DNA of 64,000 bases from Sternotherus odoratus (GCA_032164245.1 JAVMKO010000037.1:171366-235365), one strand, 5' to 3'. Counted from the first letter of the stretch, positions 1 through 13,260 are shown. Numbers and translations are program-made. Notes: generated by a model from the letters alone, not told the origin.

Positions 1-56
1 GGTCTCAGACCTCCAGGGCTCAGAGGAAAGACAGATCCTAAGAGATCCTTGCACAG
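1..56 (+). CDS. KRAB-box exon, 3' end (partial)
   Basis: Read with the second base as codon position 1, this stretch encodes VSDLQGSEERQILRDPCT, the typical end of a KRAB exon in reptilian zinc-finger genes (usual form W-V-P-D-L-Q-G-S-E-E). It ends with one leftover base (phase 1) before a good splice donor, CAG|GTGAGG, at 56/57. The next exon at 438 supplies two bases and keeps the frame (Gly-Asn-Ala). KRAB domains recruit TRIM28 and silence chromatin; that role is family knowledge, and the KRAB-A core lies left of the window, so silencing ability cannot be judged here. The intron (57-437) is short, 381 bp, with a polypyrimidine-like acceptor ending in CAGCAG. Identification rests on an 18-residue match to recalled paralogs. 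Confidence 0.75.
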
Positions 57-370
57 GTGAGGAAACATTAAGCCAACTCAGAATCTGTAAGTGCCTGAAG
101 GAAACCTTGGGGATGCCCTACAAAGCCCTTGGGAGCTCTCTTGGTTCATTATTGTCCCTCATAGGCATTAAAAAAACCCATTGTATTCTCAGGGTAAATA
201 TAGCTCATGGCTTCCTGTATTGCAGATCCTAGCAGACACCATGCAGTAGCTTCATCCCTTCCCTCTGTAAATTTGGAGGCATTTGTAGGCTGAATTGATC
301 CCTTCCTGTCTCCTATTTGCAGGAGGAATTTGGGGGAGTTAATTTCCTTAATTTTATTTGACATCTCTGA

Positions 371-1904
<1,534 letters not shown>

Positions 1905-1912
1905 CTCTATGA

Positions 1913-2451
1913 CAGGGGTCTCAAACCAAAATGCCCATGATGGCCACATAAGGACTAGTACAGCAAATCTCAAGGTGGGGGTCGCGACCCCTTGGGAGTC
2001 GCTGAGTGGCTCCTGAGGGGTCGGGAGCCCCTGTGGCCGCCGTGAAGGTGCCGAATTGATTATTTCTGTTTTCGGCCGACATACCCACTCTCCCAATTTT
2101 CTGCCCAAGTGCTTCCAAAAGCGGAAGCAAACACTTCGGCAGAGAATCCGGAGCTCTCGGAATGTATGTCGAAAAGTCATGGAATGTGGAATTAATCAAT
2201 TTGGTGGCCTTTTGGCAGACACACAAGGGTCACGCTGAGAAGCCGCTTGTGAAAAAAGGGTTGCGGTTCTCACAAGTTTTGAGAACTGCTGGACTAGTAC
2301 ATTGGCCCAAGGACCACATCACTGACACAATCCCTTGCTGCCCTGGTCCTCCCCGCACTCCACCCCTTCCATAAGGCCTCTGCCATGCCTCTCCCCACCC
2401 TTTTTCTGCCCCCATTCCAACCCCTTCCATGCTGAATATTTGAGACCCCTG
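1913..2451. mobile_element. hAT-like DNA transposon, copy A (interrupted)
   Basis: The ends are inverted repeats, CAGGGGTCTCAAA at the left and TTTGAGACCCCTG at the right. The flanking 8-bp duplications are degenerate (CTCTATGA and GTCTAGGG). The element sits directly after the zinc-finger C-terminus, at the same site as the better-preserved copy at 5194-6143, so the insertion is older than the tandem duplication. It carries no transposase and is interrupted by a second hAT at 1961-2291. The superfamily call rests on the 8-bp target duplication and the CAG...CTG tips. Confidence 0.75.
1961..2291. mobile_element. Nested hAT-like non-autonomous element
   Basis: A 331-bp element with tips CAGCAAATCTCAA and TTTTGAGAACTGCTG and a perfect 8-bp target duplication, GACTAGTA, at 1953-1960 and 2292-2299. 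It contains the palindrome GGGGTCGCGACCCC near its left end. Removing the element and one duplication rejoins the host hAT sequence. No coding potential is seen. Confidence 0.85.
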
Positions 2452-2728
2452 GTCTAGGGCTATCAAGATATCTTTTTTCTTTAATAATTTGGATGATTCC
2501 CATATAGTAACTTTTAAAGCTGTTTGAGCTGTTTGCAGCCCATTATCCCTCAGCTTGTCGAGATGAGGGGCCCATTATTGCCTTTTATAGTTACCCATGT
2601 TTTGAGGTTGACCCATTTGTCCCTTCTTTCTACTCCATTGTCCCATGAGTAATTCGAGTCTGCTGCTCCAACTGGGAACCAGGGTACATCACATTTATAC
2701 TATTCCTTCTATTGCAATGTTATTGTTA
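2452..2728. repeat. Duplicated flank, copy A
   Basis: Non-coding sequence downstream of the zinc-finger tail and hAT. It is colinear with 6144-6413 (shared blocks around TTTTTTCTTTAATA, CCCTCAGCTTGTC and GAGGGGCCCAT). It is the part of the segmental duplication between the finger exon and the Harbinger element. No gene is seen. Confidence 0.7.
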
Positions 2729-3060
2729 GGCCTGGACTATAGTGTGAGTTTAGGTCGACTTTAGCAGCATTACATTAATTTAACTCTGAACCCATCCTCA
2801 CAACAATGCCATTTCTGTTGACTTAAAGGGCTCTTAAAATTGATTTCTGTGCTCCTTCCCGATGAGCAGAGTAGTGCTGAAATACACATATCCAGGTCAG
2901 ACTTGAGTTAGTGAAGATGCAATTGGAGAGTATTGACCGGGAGCTATCCTACAGTGCTCCATTGTGACCACTCTGGACAGTACTCTGAACTCGGATGCAC
3001 TGGCTAGGTAGACAAGAAAAGCCCTGGGAACTTTTGAATTTCATTTCCTCTTTTGCCAGC

Positions 3061-3624
3061 ATGGCAAACTCATCTGCACAGGAGACCAAGCAGTCCCAGA
3101 CTTGCAAAAGAGCTCCAGCATGGACCACACAGGAGGTGCTGAATCTGATCACTGGATGGGGAGATGAATCTGTGTTGGCAGAACTGGCATCCAAAAAAAG
3201 AAATTTCAATACATATGACACAGTGTCCAAAGGCCTGATGGATAGAGGCCATGGCAGGGATGCATAACAGTGTTGTGTTAAAATTAAGGAGTTGAGGCAA
3301 GCCTACCAGAAAACCAAAGAACCCAACAGATGCTACGGGTCACAGCCCAAGACATGCCACTTCCACAATGAGCTGCATGCCATTCTAGGGGTGTGTGCCA
3401 CAACTACCCCACTCATGCCTGTGGACCCCACAGATGGGGTCGTTATCAGCATGGCTGAGGATTTGCTGGATGAGGAAGATGAGGAGGAGTCTACAAGAAC
3501 AGGCAACCAGAGACACCTATCTCCCCAAAAGCCAGGAGCTCTTTATCACCCTGGAGCAGGTAACCTCTCAACCCTCCCAAGAAGGTATCCCAGACGGGGA
3601 AGGTGTACAAGGCAGTCCTGGTGA
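3061..3624 (+). pseudogene. Harbinger SANT/Myb-like protein, exon 1 remnant
   Basis: From ATG 3061 the frame encodes a trihelix/Myb-SANT-like domain: W-T-T-Q-E-V-L-N-L-I then WGDESVLAEL, then an IKELRQAYQKTKE helix, followed by an acidic stretch (DLLDEEDEEES). A TAA at 3265-3267 breaks it within the domain where the paralog has a Gln codon, and the downstream reading frame is shifted near the end. In active Harbinger elements this DNA-binding partner helps import and target the transposase. A donor-like CTG|GTGAGT follows near 3619. Not a host gene as it stands. Confidence 0.7.
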
Positions 3625-4200
3625 GTGTCCCTTGTTCAGTGGTGTCCCTGCTTGACAAGCAACCCTTTTTTAATGATTACTTTGCACGGAGGACTTGGAG
3701 TGCAATAGTGGACAGTACTGCTACTGTCTACATAAGTCTGCAAACATGTCTGGGGATGGAACGTTAATCCTACAGGGTCCTCCGCAAAAATCTCTCCTGG
3801 AACTGCTGTAAAAGTCTGGCAGCTTATGGTCTCAGTGTTTGCAACATCCATTCTGTAACTGTCTGTGCTATGGGGAGGTGGCTGTTCCTGGTGGGATGGT
3901 TCTGTTTCTTAAAAGAAATCCTCCCAGTAGTTCCTCAAACTTGGGTGGGTATGAATCTGGCTAGTAGGTAGCATCTGGAATTGTTTGTCCATGCCTTCTC
4001 TTACCGCAGTGGGGGAGGGGGACATAGACATTGTGCTGTTCGCATCTGGCTAGCAGGGGTCTTCCCCGATACCAGCCATGCACTGGGTGATGGGGTGCAA
4101 CAGTCATCAGAGAGAACTTTTTTAAATAAATACTACTCTCCCTTTTTTATCTCACAGCTGAAACTCTTCCCAGCCTCCCCCTCCCATCTGCTTCCCACAG

Positions 4201-4521
4201 GCTTGTACAGATAAGACGGTGAAAAAAACGCATGGAGATGAGATGTTCACGGAGCTCATGCAGTCCTCCCAGACTAAAAGAGCAGAGATTAGGGCTTGGA
4301 AACAATCAATGCTGGACGGCCAGAAAGCAGTAACTCAGCGTGAGGAAAGAAGGGATGAGCCGGAGCAGAGAAGGGACGAAAGGGAGCAATGGAAGGACAG
4401 GCGTGAACAAAAGAGGGATGAGAGAGATGAGAGAAGGCAGAAAGCAAGGCTCAGTCTACTGGCGGATCAAACCGACATGTTCTGGCATCTGTTGGAGCTG
4501 CAGGAAAGGCAGCTGGAGTAA
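4201..4521 (+). pseudogene. Harbinger SANT/Myb-like protein, exon 2 remnant
   Basis: After an acceptor-like TTCCCACAG (ending 4200) the frame runs through DEMFTELMQSS and a highly charged Arg/Glu/Asp helix (REERRDEPEQRRDEREQ and onward, a probable coiled coil) to LLELQERQLE and TAA at 4519-4521. This is the normal C-terminal half of the Harbinger accessory protein. A TAA just after the acceptor (4211-4213) and the broken first exon argue against function. In the second Harbinger copy this exon is lost. Confidence 0.65.
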
Positions 4522-4560
4522 AGACTGTTGGCTAAAAACTAGATGTAATATAGAAATGAA

Positions 4561-5191
<631 letters not shown>

Positions 5192-5193
5192 GA

Positions 5194-6143
5194 CAGGGGT
5201 CTCAAACTCACATGACCATGAGGGCCACATGAGGACTAGTGCATTGGCCCAAGGACTATCAATGATGCCACCACACTGGCTGCCCTGGTCCTGCCACCAC
5301 TCCACCCCTTCCATGATGCCCCTGCCCTGCCTCTTCCCAACCTTTTTCTGCCCCCATTACAACCCCTTCCCTGAAGTATGCACCCCAATTCCGCCTCTTC
5401 CCTGCCCCCAGTGGGTGCAGGAGAGACGTGGAGTCTCAGTTCAGAGAGTTGAGGTGGAGGAGGTGTGCAGCATTCACCAGTGGGCTCAGGGTGGGGAGTT
5501 GGGTGTGGGGTGTAAAAGAGTGAGGGGTGTGGCAGTGGGTAGGGTACAGGGTGCAGCAGAAGGCTCAGAGCAGGGGGGTTGGCTCAGGTCCGGGGGTTCA
5601 GCTGCAGGAGGGGTTTGGGAGCTGGAAGGGGGCTTGGCAGGGGTCAGGGTGCAGGAAGGTTTTGGGGTGGCAGGGGGCTTGGCAGTCAATTCAGCTGCAG
5701 AAGGGGTTTGGGGTGGTGCAGGGGGGAATCAAGGAACAGCAGGGGGTTCAGCTGCAGGCAGGGTGCAGGGTGTGACGGGTTTCAGTCAGCGGTTTGGGTT
5801 GCAGGAGGGAATGTAGGGTGTGGCAGGGGATTGGGATACAGGCAGGGGGCTCAGGGCAGGGGATTGGGTTGCAGGAGGGCATGTGGAGTGTGGCAGGAGG
5901 TTGGAGTGAAGGCAGGGGGCTCAGGGCACTGAGTTGGGGTGTGGGGTACAAGAGGGGTTTGGGTTCTGGCCCAGTGCCACTTACCGGGAGTGGCTCCGGG
6001 GTGGCAGGGGCACACATGGGGGTCAGGGTATGCTCCCAACCCTGGTCCGCTCCAGAAAGCAGCTTGGTGGGGAGCTTGGCAGACCACAGGAAACAGCCCT
6101 CTCGGCTGCATGTGGCCCATGGGCTGTATGTTTGAGACCCCTG
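5194..6143. mobile_element. hAT-like DNA transposon, copy B
   Basis: A 950-bp element with inverted tips CAGGGGTCTCAAAC and GTTTGAGACCCCTG and an 8-bp target duplication CTCTAGGA/CTCTAGGG (5186-5193, 6144-6151; 7 of 8 match). The interior is a G-rich degenerate array of short TGCAGGAGGGG/CTCAGGGCAGGGG-like units. There is no transposase frame. It is the allelic-position partner of the element at 1913-2451. Confidence 0.85.
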
Positions 6144-6151
6144 CTCTAGGG

Positions 6152-6413
6152 CTACCCAGACATCTTTTTTCTTTAATACTTTGGTTGATTCCCACATAGT
6201 AACTTTTAATGCTGTTTGAACTGTGTGCAGCACCGTTATCCCTCAGCTTGTCCAGACGAGGGGCCCATTTTTGCCTTTTGTAGTTAACCGTGTTTTGAGG
6301 TTGATCCATTTGTCCCTTCTTTCAACTGCATTGTCCCATGAGTAATTCGAGACTGCCGCGCCTACTGGGAACATCACATTTATAATATTCCTTCTATTGT
6401 CAAGTTATTGTTA
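6152..6413. repeat. Duplicated flank, copy B
   Basis: Colinear with 2460-2728: the same T-rich block, CCCTCAGCTTGTCCAGACG and TGTCCCATGAGTAATTCGAG-like segments. It joins the hAT to Harbinger copy 2. Non-coding. Confidence 0.7.
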
Positions 6414-6513
6414 GGCCTGGTCTACAGTACGAGTTTAGGTTGACTTTAGCAACAGTAAATTGATTTAACCTTGTATCTGTCCTCATGACGATGCCATTTT
6501 TGTTGACTTAAAG

Positions 6514-7428
6514 CAGGGGTGGGGAACGTCTGGCCCGCAGGTCATATAAGGCCTGCGAAATCATTTGGTCTGGCCCTCTGGCCCTGCTCCAGGAAAAGGG
6601 GGACACTAGGACCCTGCAGCCCCCTAGGCACAGGAGTGGCAGGAGGGTCTCTGCTCCCTGCTGCACTTTTTGGGAGCATTGGCTACATTGTGGCCAATGG
6701 GAGCTGCAGGCAGGGATTCCCCCCCCCCATCAGCTTTCAGCCAATGGCAGCTGGCGCCAGTACTTCTGGCCGGGGCAGCAGGTGGAGTGCAGACTCCCAC
6801 CCCTGCGGCTGCTGACACTGGGAGCCAGGCTGGAACTGCCAGCTAAGCAGTGGGGGCTGCAGGTGGGAGCCGGGGTCCTGGGTCCCCAGCCCGTGGTGGG
6901 GCTGCACCCAGAGTTTAGGGGAAGGAGGTGCCCCTGACCTGTGGCAAGGCTGCCTGTGCCTGGCCCCGGGAGAGGAGGGAGGAGTCTCGGTGTCCCTGAC
7001 CCACAGCAGGGCTGTGCCCGGCCTTGGAGCTGGAGGGGGGGGGCCTGGTGTCCCTGATTCGCAGTACGGCTGTGCCCGGCCTTGGAGAGTGGGGGTGGCC
7101 CTGACCTGCAGCAGGGCTGTGCCTGGAGCCAGAGGTGGGGGGCTGTGCCCGGTGGAAAAGGGGGGGTCTGTGCCCCAGAGTCAACTGTGCTCCAGACTGA
7201 CTGACACAAACCTGGAAAAGCAGTTGTGAGTAGCAACATCATCAATACCAGCTAACATCACACACCTCACCAAAGAGAAGCAGTTCCAGGCATCACATTA
7301 GGGGTGAGTATTTAAATGTTTGACCAAATATAACAGGCTAATTTTTAAGTTGATAATTTTGTATGGCCCGTGAATGATGTTATAAATATCCAAATGGCCC
7401 TTGGCAGAAGAAAGGTTCCCCACCCCTG
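6514..7428. mobile_element. Nested hAT-like element in Harbinger copy 2
   Basis: A 915-bp element with tips CAGGGGTGGGGAAC and GTTCCCCACCCCTG and a perfect 8-bp duplication ACTTAAAG (6506-6513 and 7429-7436). It is absent from the paralogous place in copy 1 (TTGACTTAAAGGGCTC near 2818), so it entered after the segmental duplication. The interior is GC-rich with short imperfect repeats; there is no transposase. Confidence 0.9.
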
Positions 7429-7669
7429 ACTTAAAGGGTTCTTAAAATTGATTTCTGTACTCCTCCCTGACAAGGGTAGTAGCACTGAAATTGGCATCTC
7501 CAGGTAAAACTTGTTAGTGAGGATGCAATTGGATGGTATTGGCCTGTGGGAACTATCCCACAGTGCTCCACTGTGACCACTCTGGACAGAACTGTGAACT
7601 CAGATGCACTGGCCAGGTAGTCAGGAAAAGCCCAGGGAACTTTTGAATTTCATTTCCTTTTTTGCCACC

Positions 7670-8308
7670 ATGGCGAGCTCACCTCCTCAGGTCCCCATGC
7701 AGTGCTCATCCACACAGGAGACTAGGCAGTTCCAGAATCACAAAAGAGCTCCAGCACGGACCACACAGGAGGTGCTGGATTTGATCTCTGTTTGGGGAGA
7801 CAAATCTGTGCTTGTAGAACTACGTGCAAATAAACGAAATGCCAATACCTTGGGTAAAATCTCCAAGGCCATTGTGGACAGAGGCTACAACAGGGACACA
7901 CAACAGTGCCGTGTGAAAATTAAGGAGCTCAGGCAAGCCTACCAGAAACCCAAACAGGGAAATGGATGCTCTGGGACTCAGCCATAGATTTTCCACTCCG
8001 CTGAGCTTCTTGCAATTCTAGGGGTGGCCGCCACTATGACCCCACCCGTGTACTTGGACTCTACAGATGGGGTACTCATCAACAGGCCTTATGATTTGGC
8101 AGAGGAGGAGGAGGAGGTTGAGGATAGGATACAGCAGGCAAAGGGAGACACCATTTTCCCCAACAGCCAGGATCTTTTTATCACCCTGGAGCCAGACCCT
8201 GCCCAGCCCTCCCAATGTTGGGCCCCAGATGGAGAGGCTGGCAAAGGTACCTCTGGTGAGTGTCCCTTGGTAAAAATAAGACCTGGTTTAAAAGCAAGCA
8301 TCTTTTAA
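7670..8308 (+). pseudogene. Harbinger SANT/Myb-like protein, exon 1, second copy
   Basis: ATG 7670 lies in a strong initiation context (GCCACCATGG). The frame gives RTTQEVLDLISVWGDKSV, then ANKRNANTLGKISKAIVDRG and QQCRVKIKELRQAYQKPK, which is an intact trihelix/SANT-like fold, before TAG at 7985-7987. Past the stop the acidic linker (AEEEEEVEDR) and FITLEP motif continue, with a donor-like GGTGAGT at about 8254. It is better preserved than copy 1 but still interrupted and without its second exon. Confidence 0.7.
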
Positions 8309-8463
8309 TGACTTCTTTGCCCTGAGGACTTGGGATGTGGTAGTGACCAGTACAGCTACTAGAAAAGTCTGTTAACATGTCTGGGGATGGAGCGGGACAT
8401 CTCCATGAATCTCTCCTGGAGATATTCTAAAAGGTTTGCAGAAGGTTTTTGGGGGAGAGCAAC

Positions 8464-8966
8464 TGTAGTGAGCGGAAGATAATGTCACAGTGCAGCTGCT
8501 AGGCAATGGGAGCGCTCCCACTCGGCCCCTCCCGGAAAGGGCGCTGAGCCATGATTAGTGTGCTCAAGGTAACGGTGACCCGTTATCTCCTGGGAAGATG
8601 AAACAGCTCCGCAGCTGCCTGCTATTTGTGTGAATGTTTACCCCGTCTGTGTGAGAACGAATGCTTGGGAAACTAAATGGGGAAACTGAGGCAGGACAGC
8701 GTGTAACCAGTCAGCTTGTTGCTTGCAAATGAGACATGAGTATGTATGAGAAATGTGTGAGTGTATTTAAGCCCACACTTGTATTTTGCTTGTGGGCTCT
8801 TCCTTCCTAGCAACGGCTCCGAGGTGCTAGGCACCCCTCCTGCGGTCGTGCTGACAGACCCGGGCCCTTCAGTGCTGACGACCGAGGCCTTCTAATAAAC
8901 TCATCCACTTTATACAACCACAGTGTGTGTGCCTTGTCTCTGCAAAATCCAAAGTACCTTGCAACA
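8464..8966 (+). mobile_element. Solo LTR
   Basis: A 503-bp element starting TGTAG and ending CAACA, flanked by a 5-bp duplication GCAAC (8459-8463 and 8967-8971). It has a TATA-like TATTTAAG near 8765 and AATAAA at 8894-8899, in U3-R-U5 order on the plus strand. The surrounding Harbinger intron sequence rejoins when it is removed; the same uninterrupted sequence is seen at about 46075-46105. It is an endogenous retrovirus relic with no coding part left. Confidence 0.85.
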
Positions 8967-9585
8967 GCAACCTTATTCCATCTTCCACGGTAGGACACTT
9001 TACCATGCCAGGCACGTAGCAAGTAGTTTGGTATCATTGCATAACAAAGCTGGCAGCATATGGGCCTGGTGTTTGTTGGCATTCAAGCAACAGCCGTCCT
9101 TTATCTGTCGGTGTGTTATCCTCAGCAGAGTGTTATCATTCATGGTAACCTGTTTGAAATACGGGAATGTGAGTAAGGGGACATTCTGAGGTGGCCATTC
9201 CTACTGGACTGGTTGCCTGTGGCTGAATTTCCCCCCCCCTGCAGTTACCCACGCGGGGAGGGAGGCTCAGCTATTCACGTTTGGCTAGCAGAGATGTTCC
9301 CTGATACCAGCCATGTAGTGGGCGGAGGGGTGAAATTATCATCCTGGAGAAGTGGGGTGGAGGGGTTAATTGTTTTTTCGCAACACCTCCTTTTGGCCAG
9401 GTCTACACTAAGCTGTAATGTTGAATTTATCTGCATTAAATCGATCCTTCCACATAGCCGTCCTCATTTAGGCTGACAAAAGGAAAGCAAACTTACAGGC
9501 CAAATTGACCCAAGCAGAAGAAGGGGCAGACAGTTAGAAAGGTTTGATAGCGAGACCAGTTAGAGGCTAATCAAAGCCAAAAGAA

Positions 9586-9969
9586 ATGTTAAAAGAGGCA
9601 CTTCAGGAATGCAAAGAACGGGAAAGAGTCCTAGCAGATCAGGTTACCACCACTAAGCAAATAGAAAAAGAGAACCAGTTCCTGCAAGGCATGGTAAAGA
9701 AACTTACATTGGAGCAAGGATGGGCTCTGGTAAACCATTTCTCCTGTGATTCAGTTATTAAGCACCTAAAGCAGAAATTGAGTTTTGCCTCCTATTCTAA
9801 AGGAGATTTGGATTGGGAAGATGAGGCATCGGACCCCAGAGAGAATTGGGATGTGGATATTTGGACAGTGAATCACAAGGATACTGCCCTAGGGGTTGTG
9901 CTCCCACTCCCACAGCCACCCTTGAAAAACACACAACAACCACTAGTGCAGAAAACAGGACGCGTATAA
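9586..9969 (+). pseudogene. gag-like frame of the retroelement remnant
   Basis: A 127-codon open frame with a basic and acidic coiled-coil-like start (KEALQECKERERVLADQV) and a Pro-rich end. Position 5' of a protease-like block suggests a piece of gag. There are no zinc knuckles or recognisable capsid motif, so the assignment is positional. Truncated on both sides. Confidence 0.35.
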
Positions 9970-11851
9970 CCACCACTACACTTCCAGCATCCACCTTGGA
10001 CCTAAAAGCAATGGCCAGTTACCTGGGGGTCCTTAATCAAGACATCTTTTCCCAGTTGTGTACTAGTGCTTTTATGATTGTGTCATAATCATACAGTAGC
10101 CTAGAATTCCTGCTACCTCTAAGGGGTGAAGAAGCTGAAGGGACATGGTTGGCATCTGACTAAAAGGACCAATGGAGACCAAAGTTATTTTCAAATCGGG
10201 GGGAGGGAAGCTTTTGTCTGTGTGCTTTGTTCTGTTGCCGTTCGTTTGGGAAGCAAGGGAATCAGCCAGCTTTTCTTCTCTCCATCTTATTCTATATTTC
10301 TAAGCAGCAGGGAGTAAGTAAGCAAGCCAGGCAAGGCGTATCATTTTTATACTTGTTTCTTACGTGTGAATTTCATAAGTTTTAGGGGAAATATCTCTAT
10401 GCTTTTTCTGTAACTTTAAAACTCAGCCGAGGGGAGAATTCCTCTGTGGTGTGGGGATTTTCCTCTGATTCTTTTTGTGACTGTGATATTCCATTGATTT
10501 TTCTAAAGGATTTGTTTCTTTTTTCCTTTAATTAAAATCTTAAGGACTGACTGTTTTTCCACTGTGTAGATCCAGGCTTTGGATTAGATCACCTAGGAGA
10601 ATTGGCAAAGGGTTTATTTTCAAACCTTTCCCAGGAAGGGGGGTGTAGGCTTGGGGTGATTTGTCAGAAAGAGGGGACTTCAAGTGGCCCTGCCCATAAT
10701 TCTGGGGTTACAGTTGATGGTGACAGCATACTGTTCCTCCAGGTCCAGAAGAATCTTGTGTACGGGGGGGAAGTTTTAACCTAAGCTGGTAAAATAAGCT
10801 TAGGGGTTAGTCTCACATGAGTCCCCACATCTGTACCCTAGAGTTCAGAGTGGGGAGGGAACCCTGACAGCTTTCCCATAGGGAAAAACTGACCACCCCA
10901 GAAATCCAGACTTGGGGATATGCACAACCCCTGAGATTTGAGCTGCCCTAGAAAGGATGGCAGTGACCGACACTGATAGCTCCCTGACTATGATGGCCAC
11001 CTTTGGGAACAAATCAGGAGGCACAATTTCATCACCCAAGCAGTCGCTTCCTCTCTCCTAACGAGCCTGAGAACTATTGGACCTGATGGGCCCTGATTCA
11101 GGTAATGGCCGACTTAATAACTGTTCATGGTGCACTCCCAATAGATGAGCAACCATATAGTGTTTAGTCCTTACGGGACTGCATGGCATCCCTGACCCCT
11201 TATTACTCCAGAACATTGGTGGTTTGGCAGACAGGCCATCCTGCGAATTTGAAGGAACTGCAGGGACTGGTCCAGCAAATAACAACCCATTCCAGACCAT
11301 GACCCGCTATAAAGAAGGAACAAGTCCTGTTCGTAGCCGCACTTGAACCAAGAGTCACTTATTTGAACAACAGTGGGATGAAAGGGGAAGCTGGATTCCA
11401 TGGGAATTATTCTAGAGGACGATCCCAGGGCAGAGGAAGTAACAGGGGGAAGGTTGACTGTACCCAGAGTTATCATGGGTACAATGAAGGTACGATGAAG
11501 GTATGAAGAAGGTAAGCAGTTTGATGACTCAGACACTATAGTATGGAGAGCTTTGGTGCAGTTGGGAGGAGATGGAGAAAAGTGGGACCGAGCACCTATG
11601 ACTGACCTTATTAAAGAGGTTACAAGATTACAAGCCCAACAGTGGGAAAATGTGGTGGGGGTAGTGGTCTCATGCACACCTCCCCCTTCTCCAGTAGCAG
11701 AGGACCTGGTAATTTGAAGGGAGGCCACTGACGAGAGAGTCCATGCTGAATAATGGAGGAGCGCAGCAGTGGAAACAGAGAGAAATTGACCTGGGACCCA
11801 GGTGGAAGACCCCAAATCTACGTTCAGTAAGGTAACCAAGCACCCACCTTA

Positions 11852-12193
11852 GCCCTAATTGACACTGGAGCCTCAGTTTCTTTAATTAAAGTAACCCCTC
11901 CAAATGGAAATATGGGTTGGCCAGTGGTCCTGTAATCATTCCAAGGAAAGCCCAGTACTGGATGAGAATGGATACAGGTCCCATTTACAGGGCAGGGTTT
12001 CCCTTTTTCAGTTTCATGCTTCAAGACATCAGGGGATCTAATTCAAACCAAGTAGATGACTAACAAAGTCATTTTGGGCACAGATTGGCTATTTAAAAAG
12101 ATTATAATTGATTTACCTCAAGGCTCTCTCTGGAGATTAGAAGATCTTCCCCAATATTTATTTGCAAAAAGATATAACAATACTGTATAGAAG
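11852..12193 (+). pseudogene. Retroviral aspartic protease-like remnant
   Basis: The frame holds the catalytic Asp-Thr-Gly at 11861-11869 in the context ALIDTGASVSLIK. In the same frame 70 codons later comes VILGTDWL (from about 12068), which matches the conserved Ile-Leu-Gly block near the C-terminus of retroviral proteases. Several stops lie between (for example TAA at about 11933), so it is inactive. Confidence 0.7.
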
Positions 12194-12404
12194 GGGAAGA
12201 ATGAGACAATTTTGGCTCCTACAGCTATCCAGAGGGAAGAATGGTGTGTAAAATTTCCAACAGTCTGGACCAAAAAGAAAATGGAATGTGGAAAAATAGC
12301 TGCTTGTGTTAGAATTGTAGGTGAATGGGTCCCCCTCTGAAGCAGTATCGGTGCCCCAGGGAAGCTGAGGAGCATCTGGTGCAAATCATTAATGACCTAT
12401 ATTA

Positions 12405-13260
12405 TAGCAACATCATTAACCACAAACACACTCTCCTCATGCTCCAGCCAGAAGGGAAATGAGCAGGAATTCTTAGTGTTCAGCCCTGGGCACACGTACA
12501 CAATGGCACAGCAGTGAGTGTGTTGTGGCATCTGGTCTGAGGAAACAATTGGAAGCGATCACTCAGTGAGAAAAAACTAGAGTGTCATGAGAAGCTAGAG
12601 TCAAGCAACTCACTGTGGCCGAGTCGTTAAGGTGATGGACTAGAAATCCATGGGGGGGTCAACTATGGCAGAAAACCTGCTTTTCCAATGTCTGAGCAGC
12701 CTTTGCATCAACAGTAGCTATTTCTTGTCTCACTCTCAGGCTATGTCTACATAGCAGGGTTATGCTGCTTTAGTTGAAGTGTTTTAATTAAATACTATTA
12801 ATTTTGTGTCACCAGAGCGCATCCACTCTAGCAACTCTTGCATGGCCCCAGAGAGCAGTGCACCATGGGTAGCTATCATACTGTGTAAATGGCTGCAGGG
12901 TGCTCTGGGAAGGGTTTGCAATGGCTCATGGGCCGGTACAGCATCACATGATGCAGGTTTCTCTAGCCCATTGTTCCATGGGCATTTTACTACATAGCCA
13001 GCTGCTTTTCAACTCAAGTGTGTGCAGCAGGCCTGTGTGTGTGTATGAGTGTGAGGACAGACAATGTGTGTGTTGCAGAAGAGTGAATGTGTCGGCACAC
13101 AGTCTCTATGTTCAGGCAGCTGCTGCAAGCAACCAGTTCTGAGGCAGGGGGAAGGGGACAGCCTGACATCAACCCTCACTGGCTCAGCACAGCACAGCAA
13201 TCTCTGTAACACTCACTCTCGCCAACCCCCTTTGGGGATCCAGTAGGACAGGGGAAGGCA
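12405..13260. repeat. tRNA-Ser cassette, copy 1
   Basis: Upstream block (ACCACAAACACACTCTCCTC on), broken tRNA-Ser, then a transposon-like block beginning CTATGTCTACATAG and containing CCAGAGAGCAGTGCAC and GGGTGCTCTGGGAAGGGTTT. All of it is colinear with 16980-17830, and the second half also with 25820-26290. It shows that the tRNA was copied as part of a larger unit. No protein gene is seen. Confidence 0.8.
12609..12667 (+). pseudogene. tRNA-Ser(AGA) pseudogene, internal deletion
   Basis: The D arm (TGGCCGAGTCGTTAAGG) and anticodon arm (ATGGACTAGAAATCCAT, anticodon AGA) are recognisable. The variable arm and T arm are deleted, so that GGGGGTC runs straight into CAACTAT. The B box is lost, so no Pol III transcription is expected. 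Confidence 0.85.

Larger units (their letters stand above)
2729..4560 (+). mobile_element. PIF/Harbinger element, copy 1, decayed
   Basis: It begins with GGCCTGGACTATAGTG after a TTA target site (2726-2728), close to the turtle Harbinger tip GGCCTGGTCTACACTA as I recall it. It holds the two exons of the accessory SANT/Myb-like protein (3061-3624 and 4201-4521). No transposase exon and no right-hand inverted repeat are recognisable, so the 3' boundary is approximate. In the paralogous copy (6414 on) the same order of tip and SANT-like exon is seen. Confidence 0.7.
6414..9480 (+). mobile_element. PIF/Harbinger element, copy 2, with insertions
   Basis: It starts GGCCTGGTCTACAGTACG after TTA (6411-6413), a better-preserved tip than copy 1. 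It contains SANT-like exon 1 (from 7670), a nested hAT (6514-7428) and a solo LTR (8464-8966). The second SANT exon seen in copy 1 is missing. A second tip-like sequence, GGCCAGGTCTACACTA, in the same orientation lies at 9395, so the right end is rearranged or another element abuts it. The retroelement remnant follows. Confidence 0.7.
9481..12404 (+). mobile_element. Degraded endogenous retroelement, gag-pro region
   Basis: A retroviral-type remnant on the plus strand. A gag-like frame (9586-9969) and a protease-like block (11852 on) lie in the expected order, separated by heavily stopped sequence. The middle (about 10180-10760) is T-rich with an ATTAAA near 10530 and may be LTR or leader sequence from another insertion. 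No reverse transcriptase, integrase, envelope or paired LTRs were recognised. Many stops mean it cannot make protein. Boundaries are approximate; the right one is set by the start of the tRNA-Ser cassette. Confidence 0.6.
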
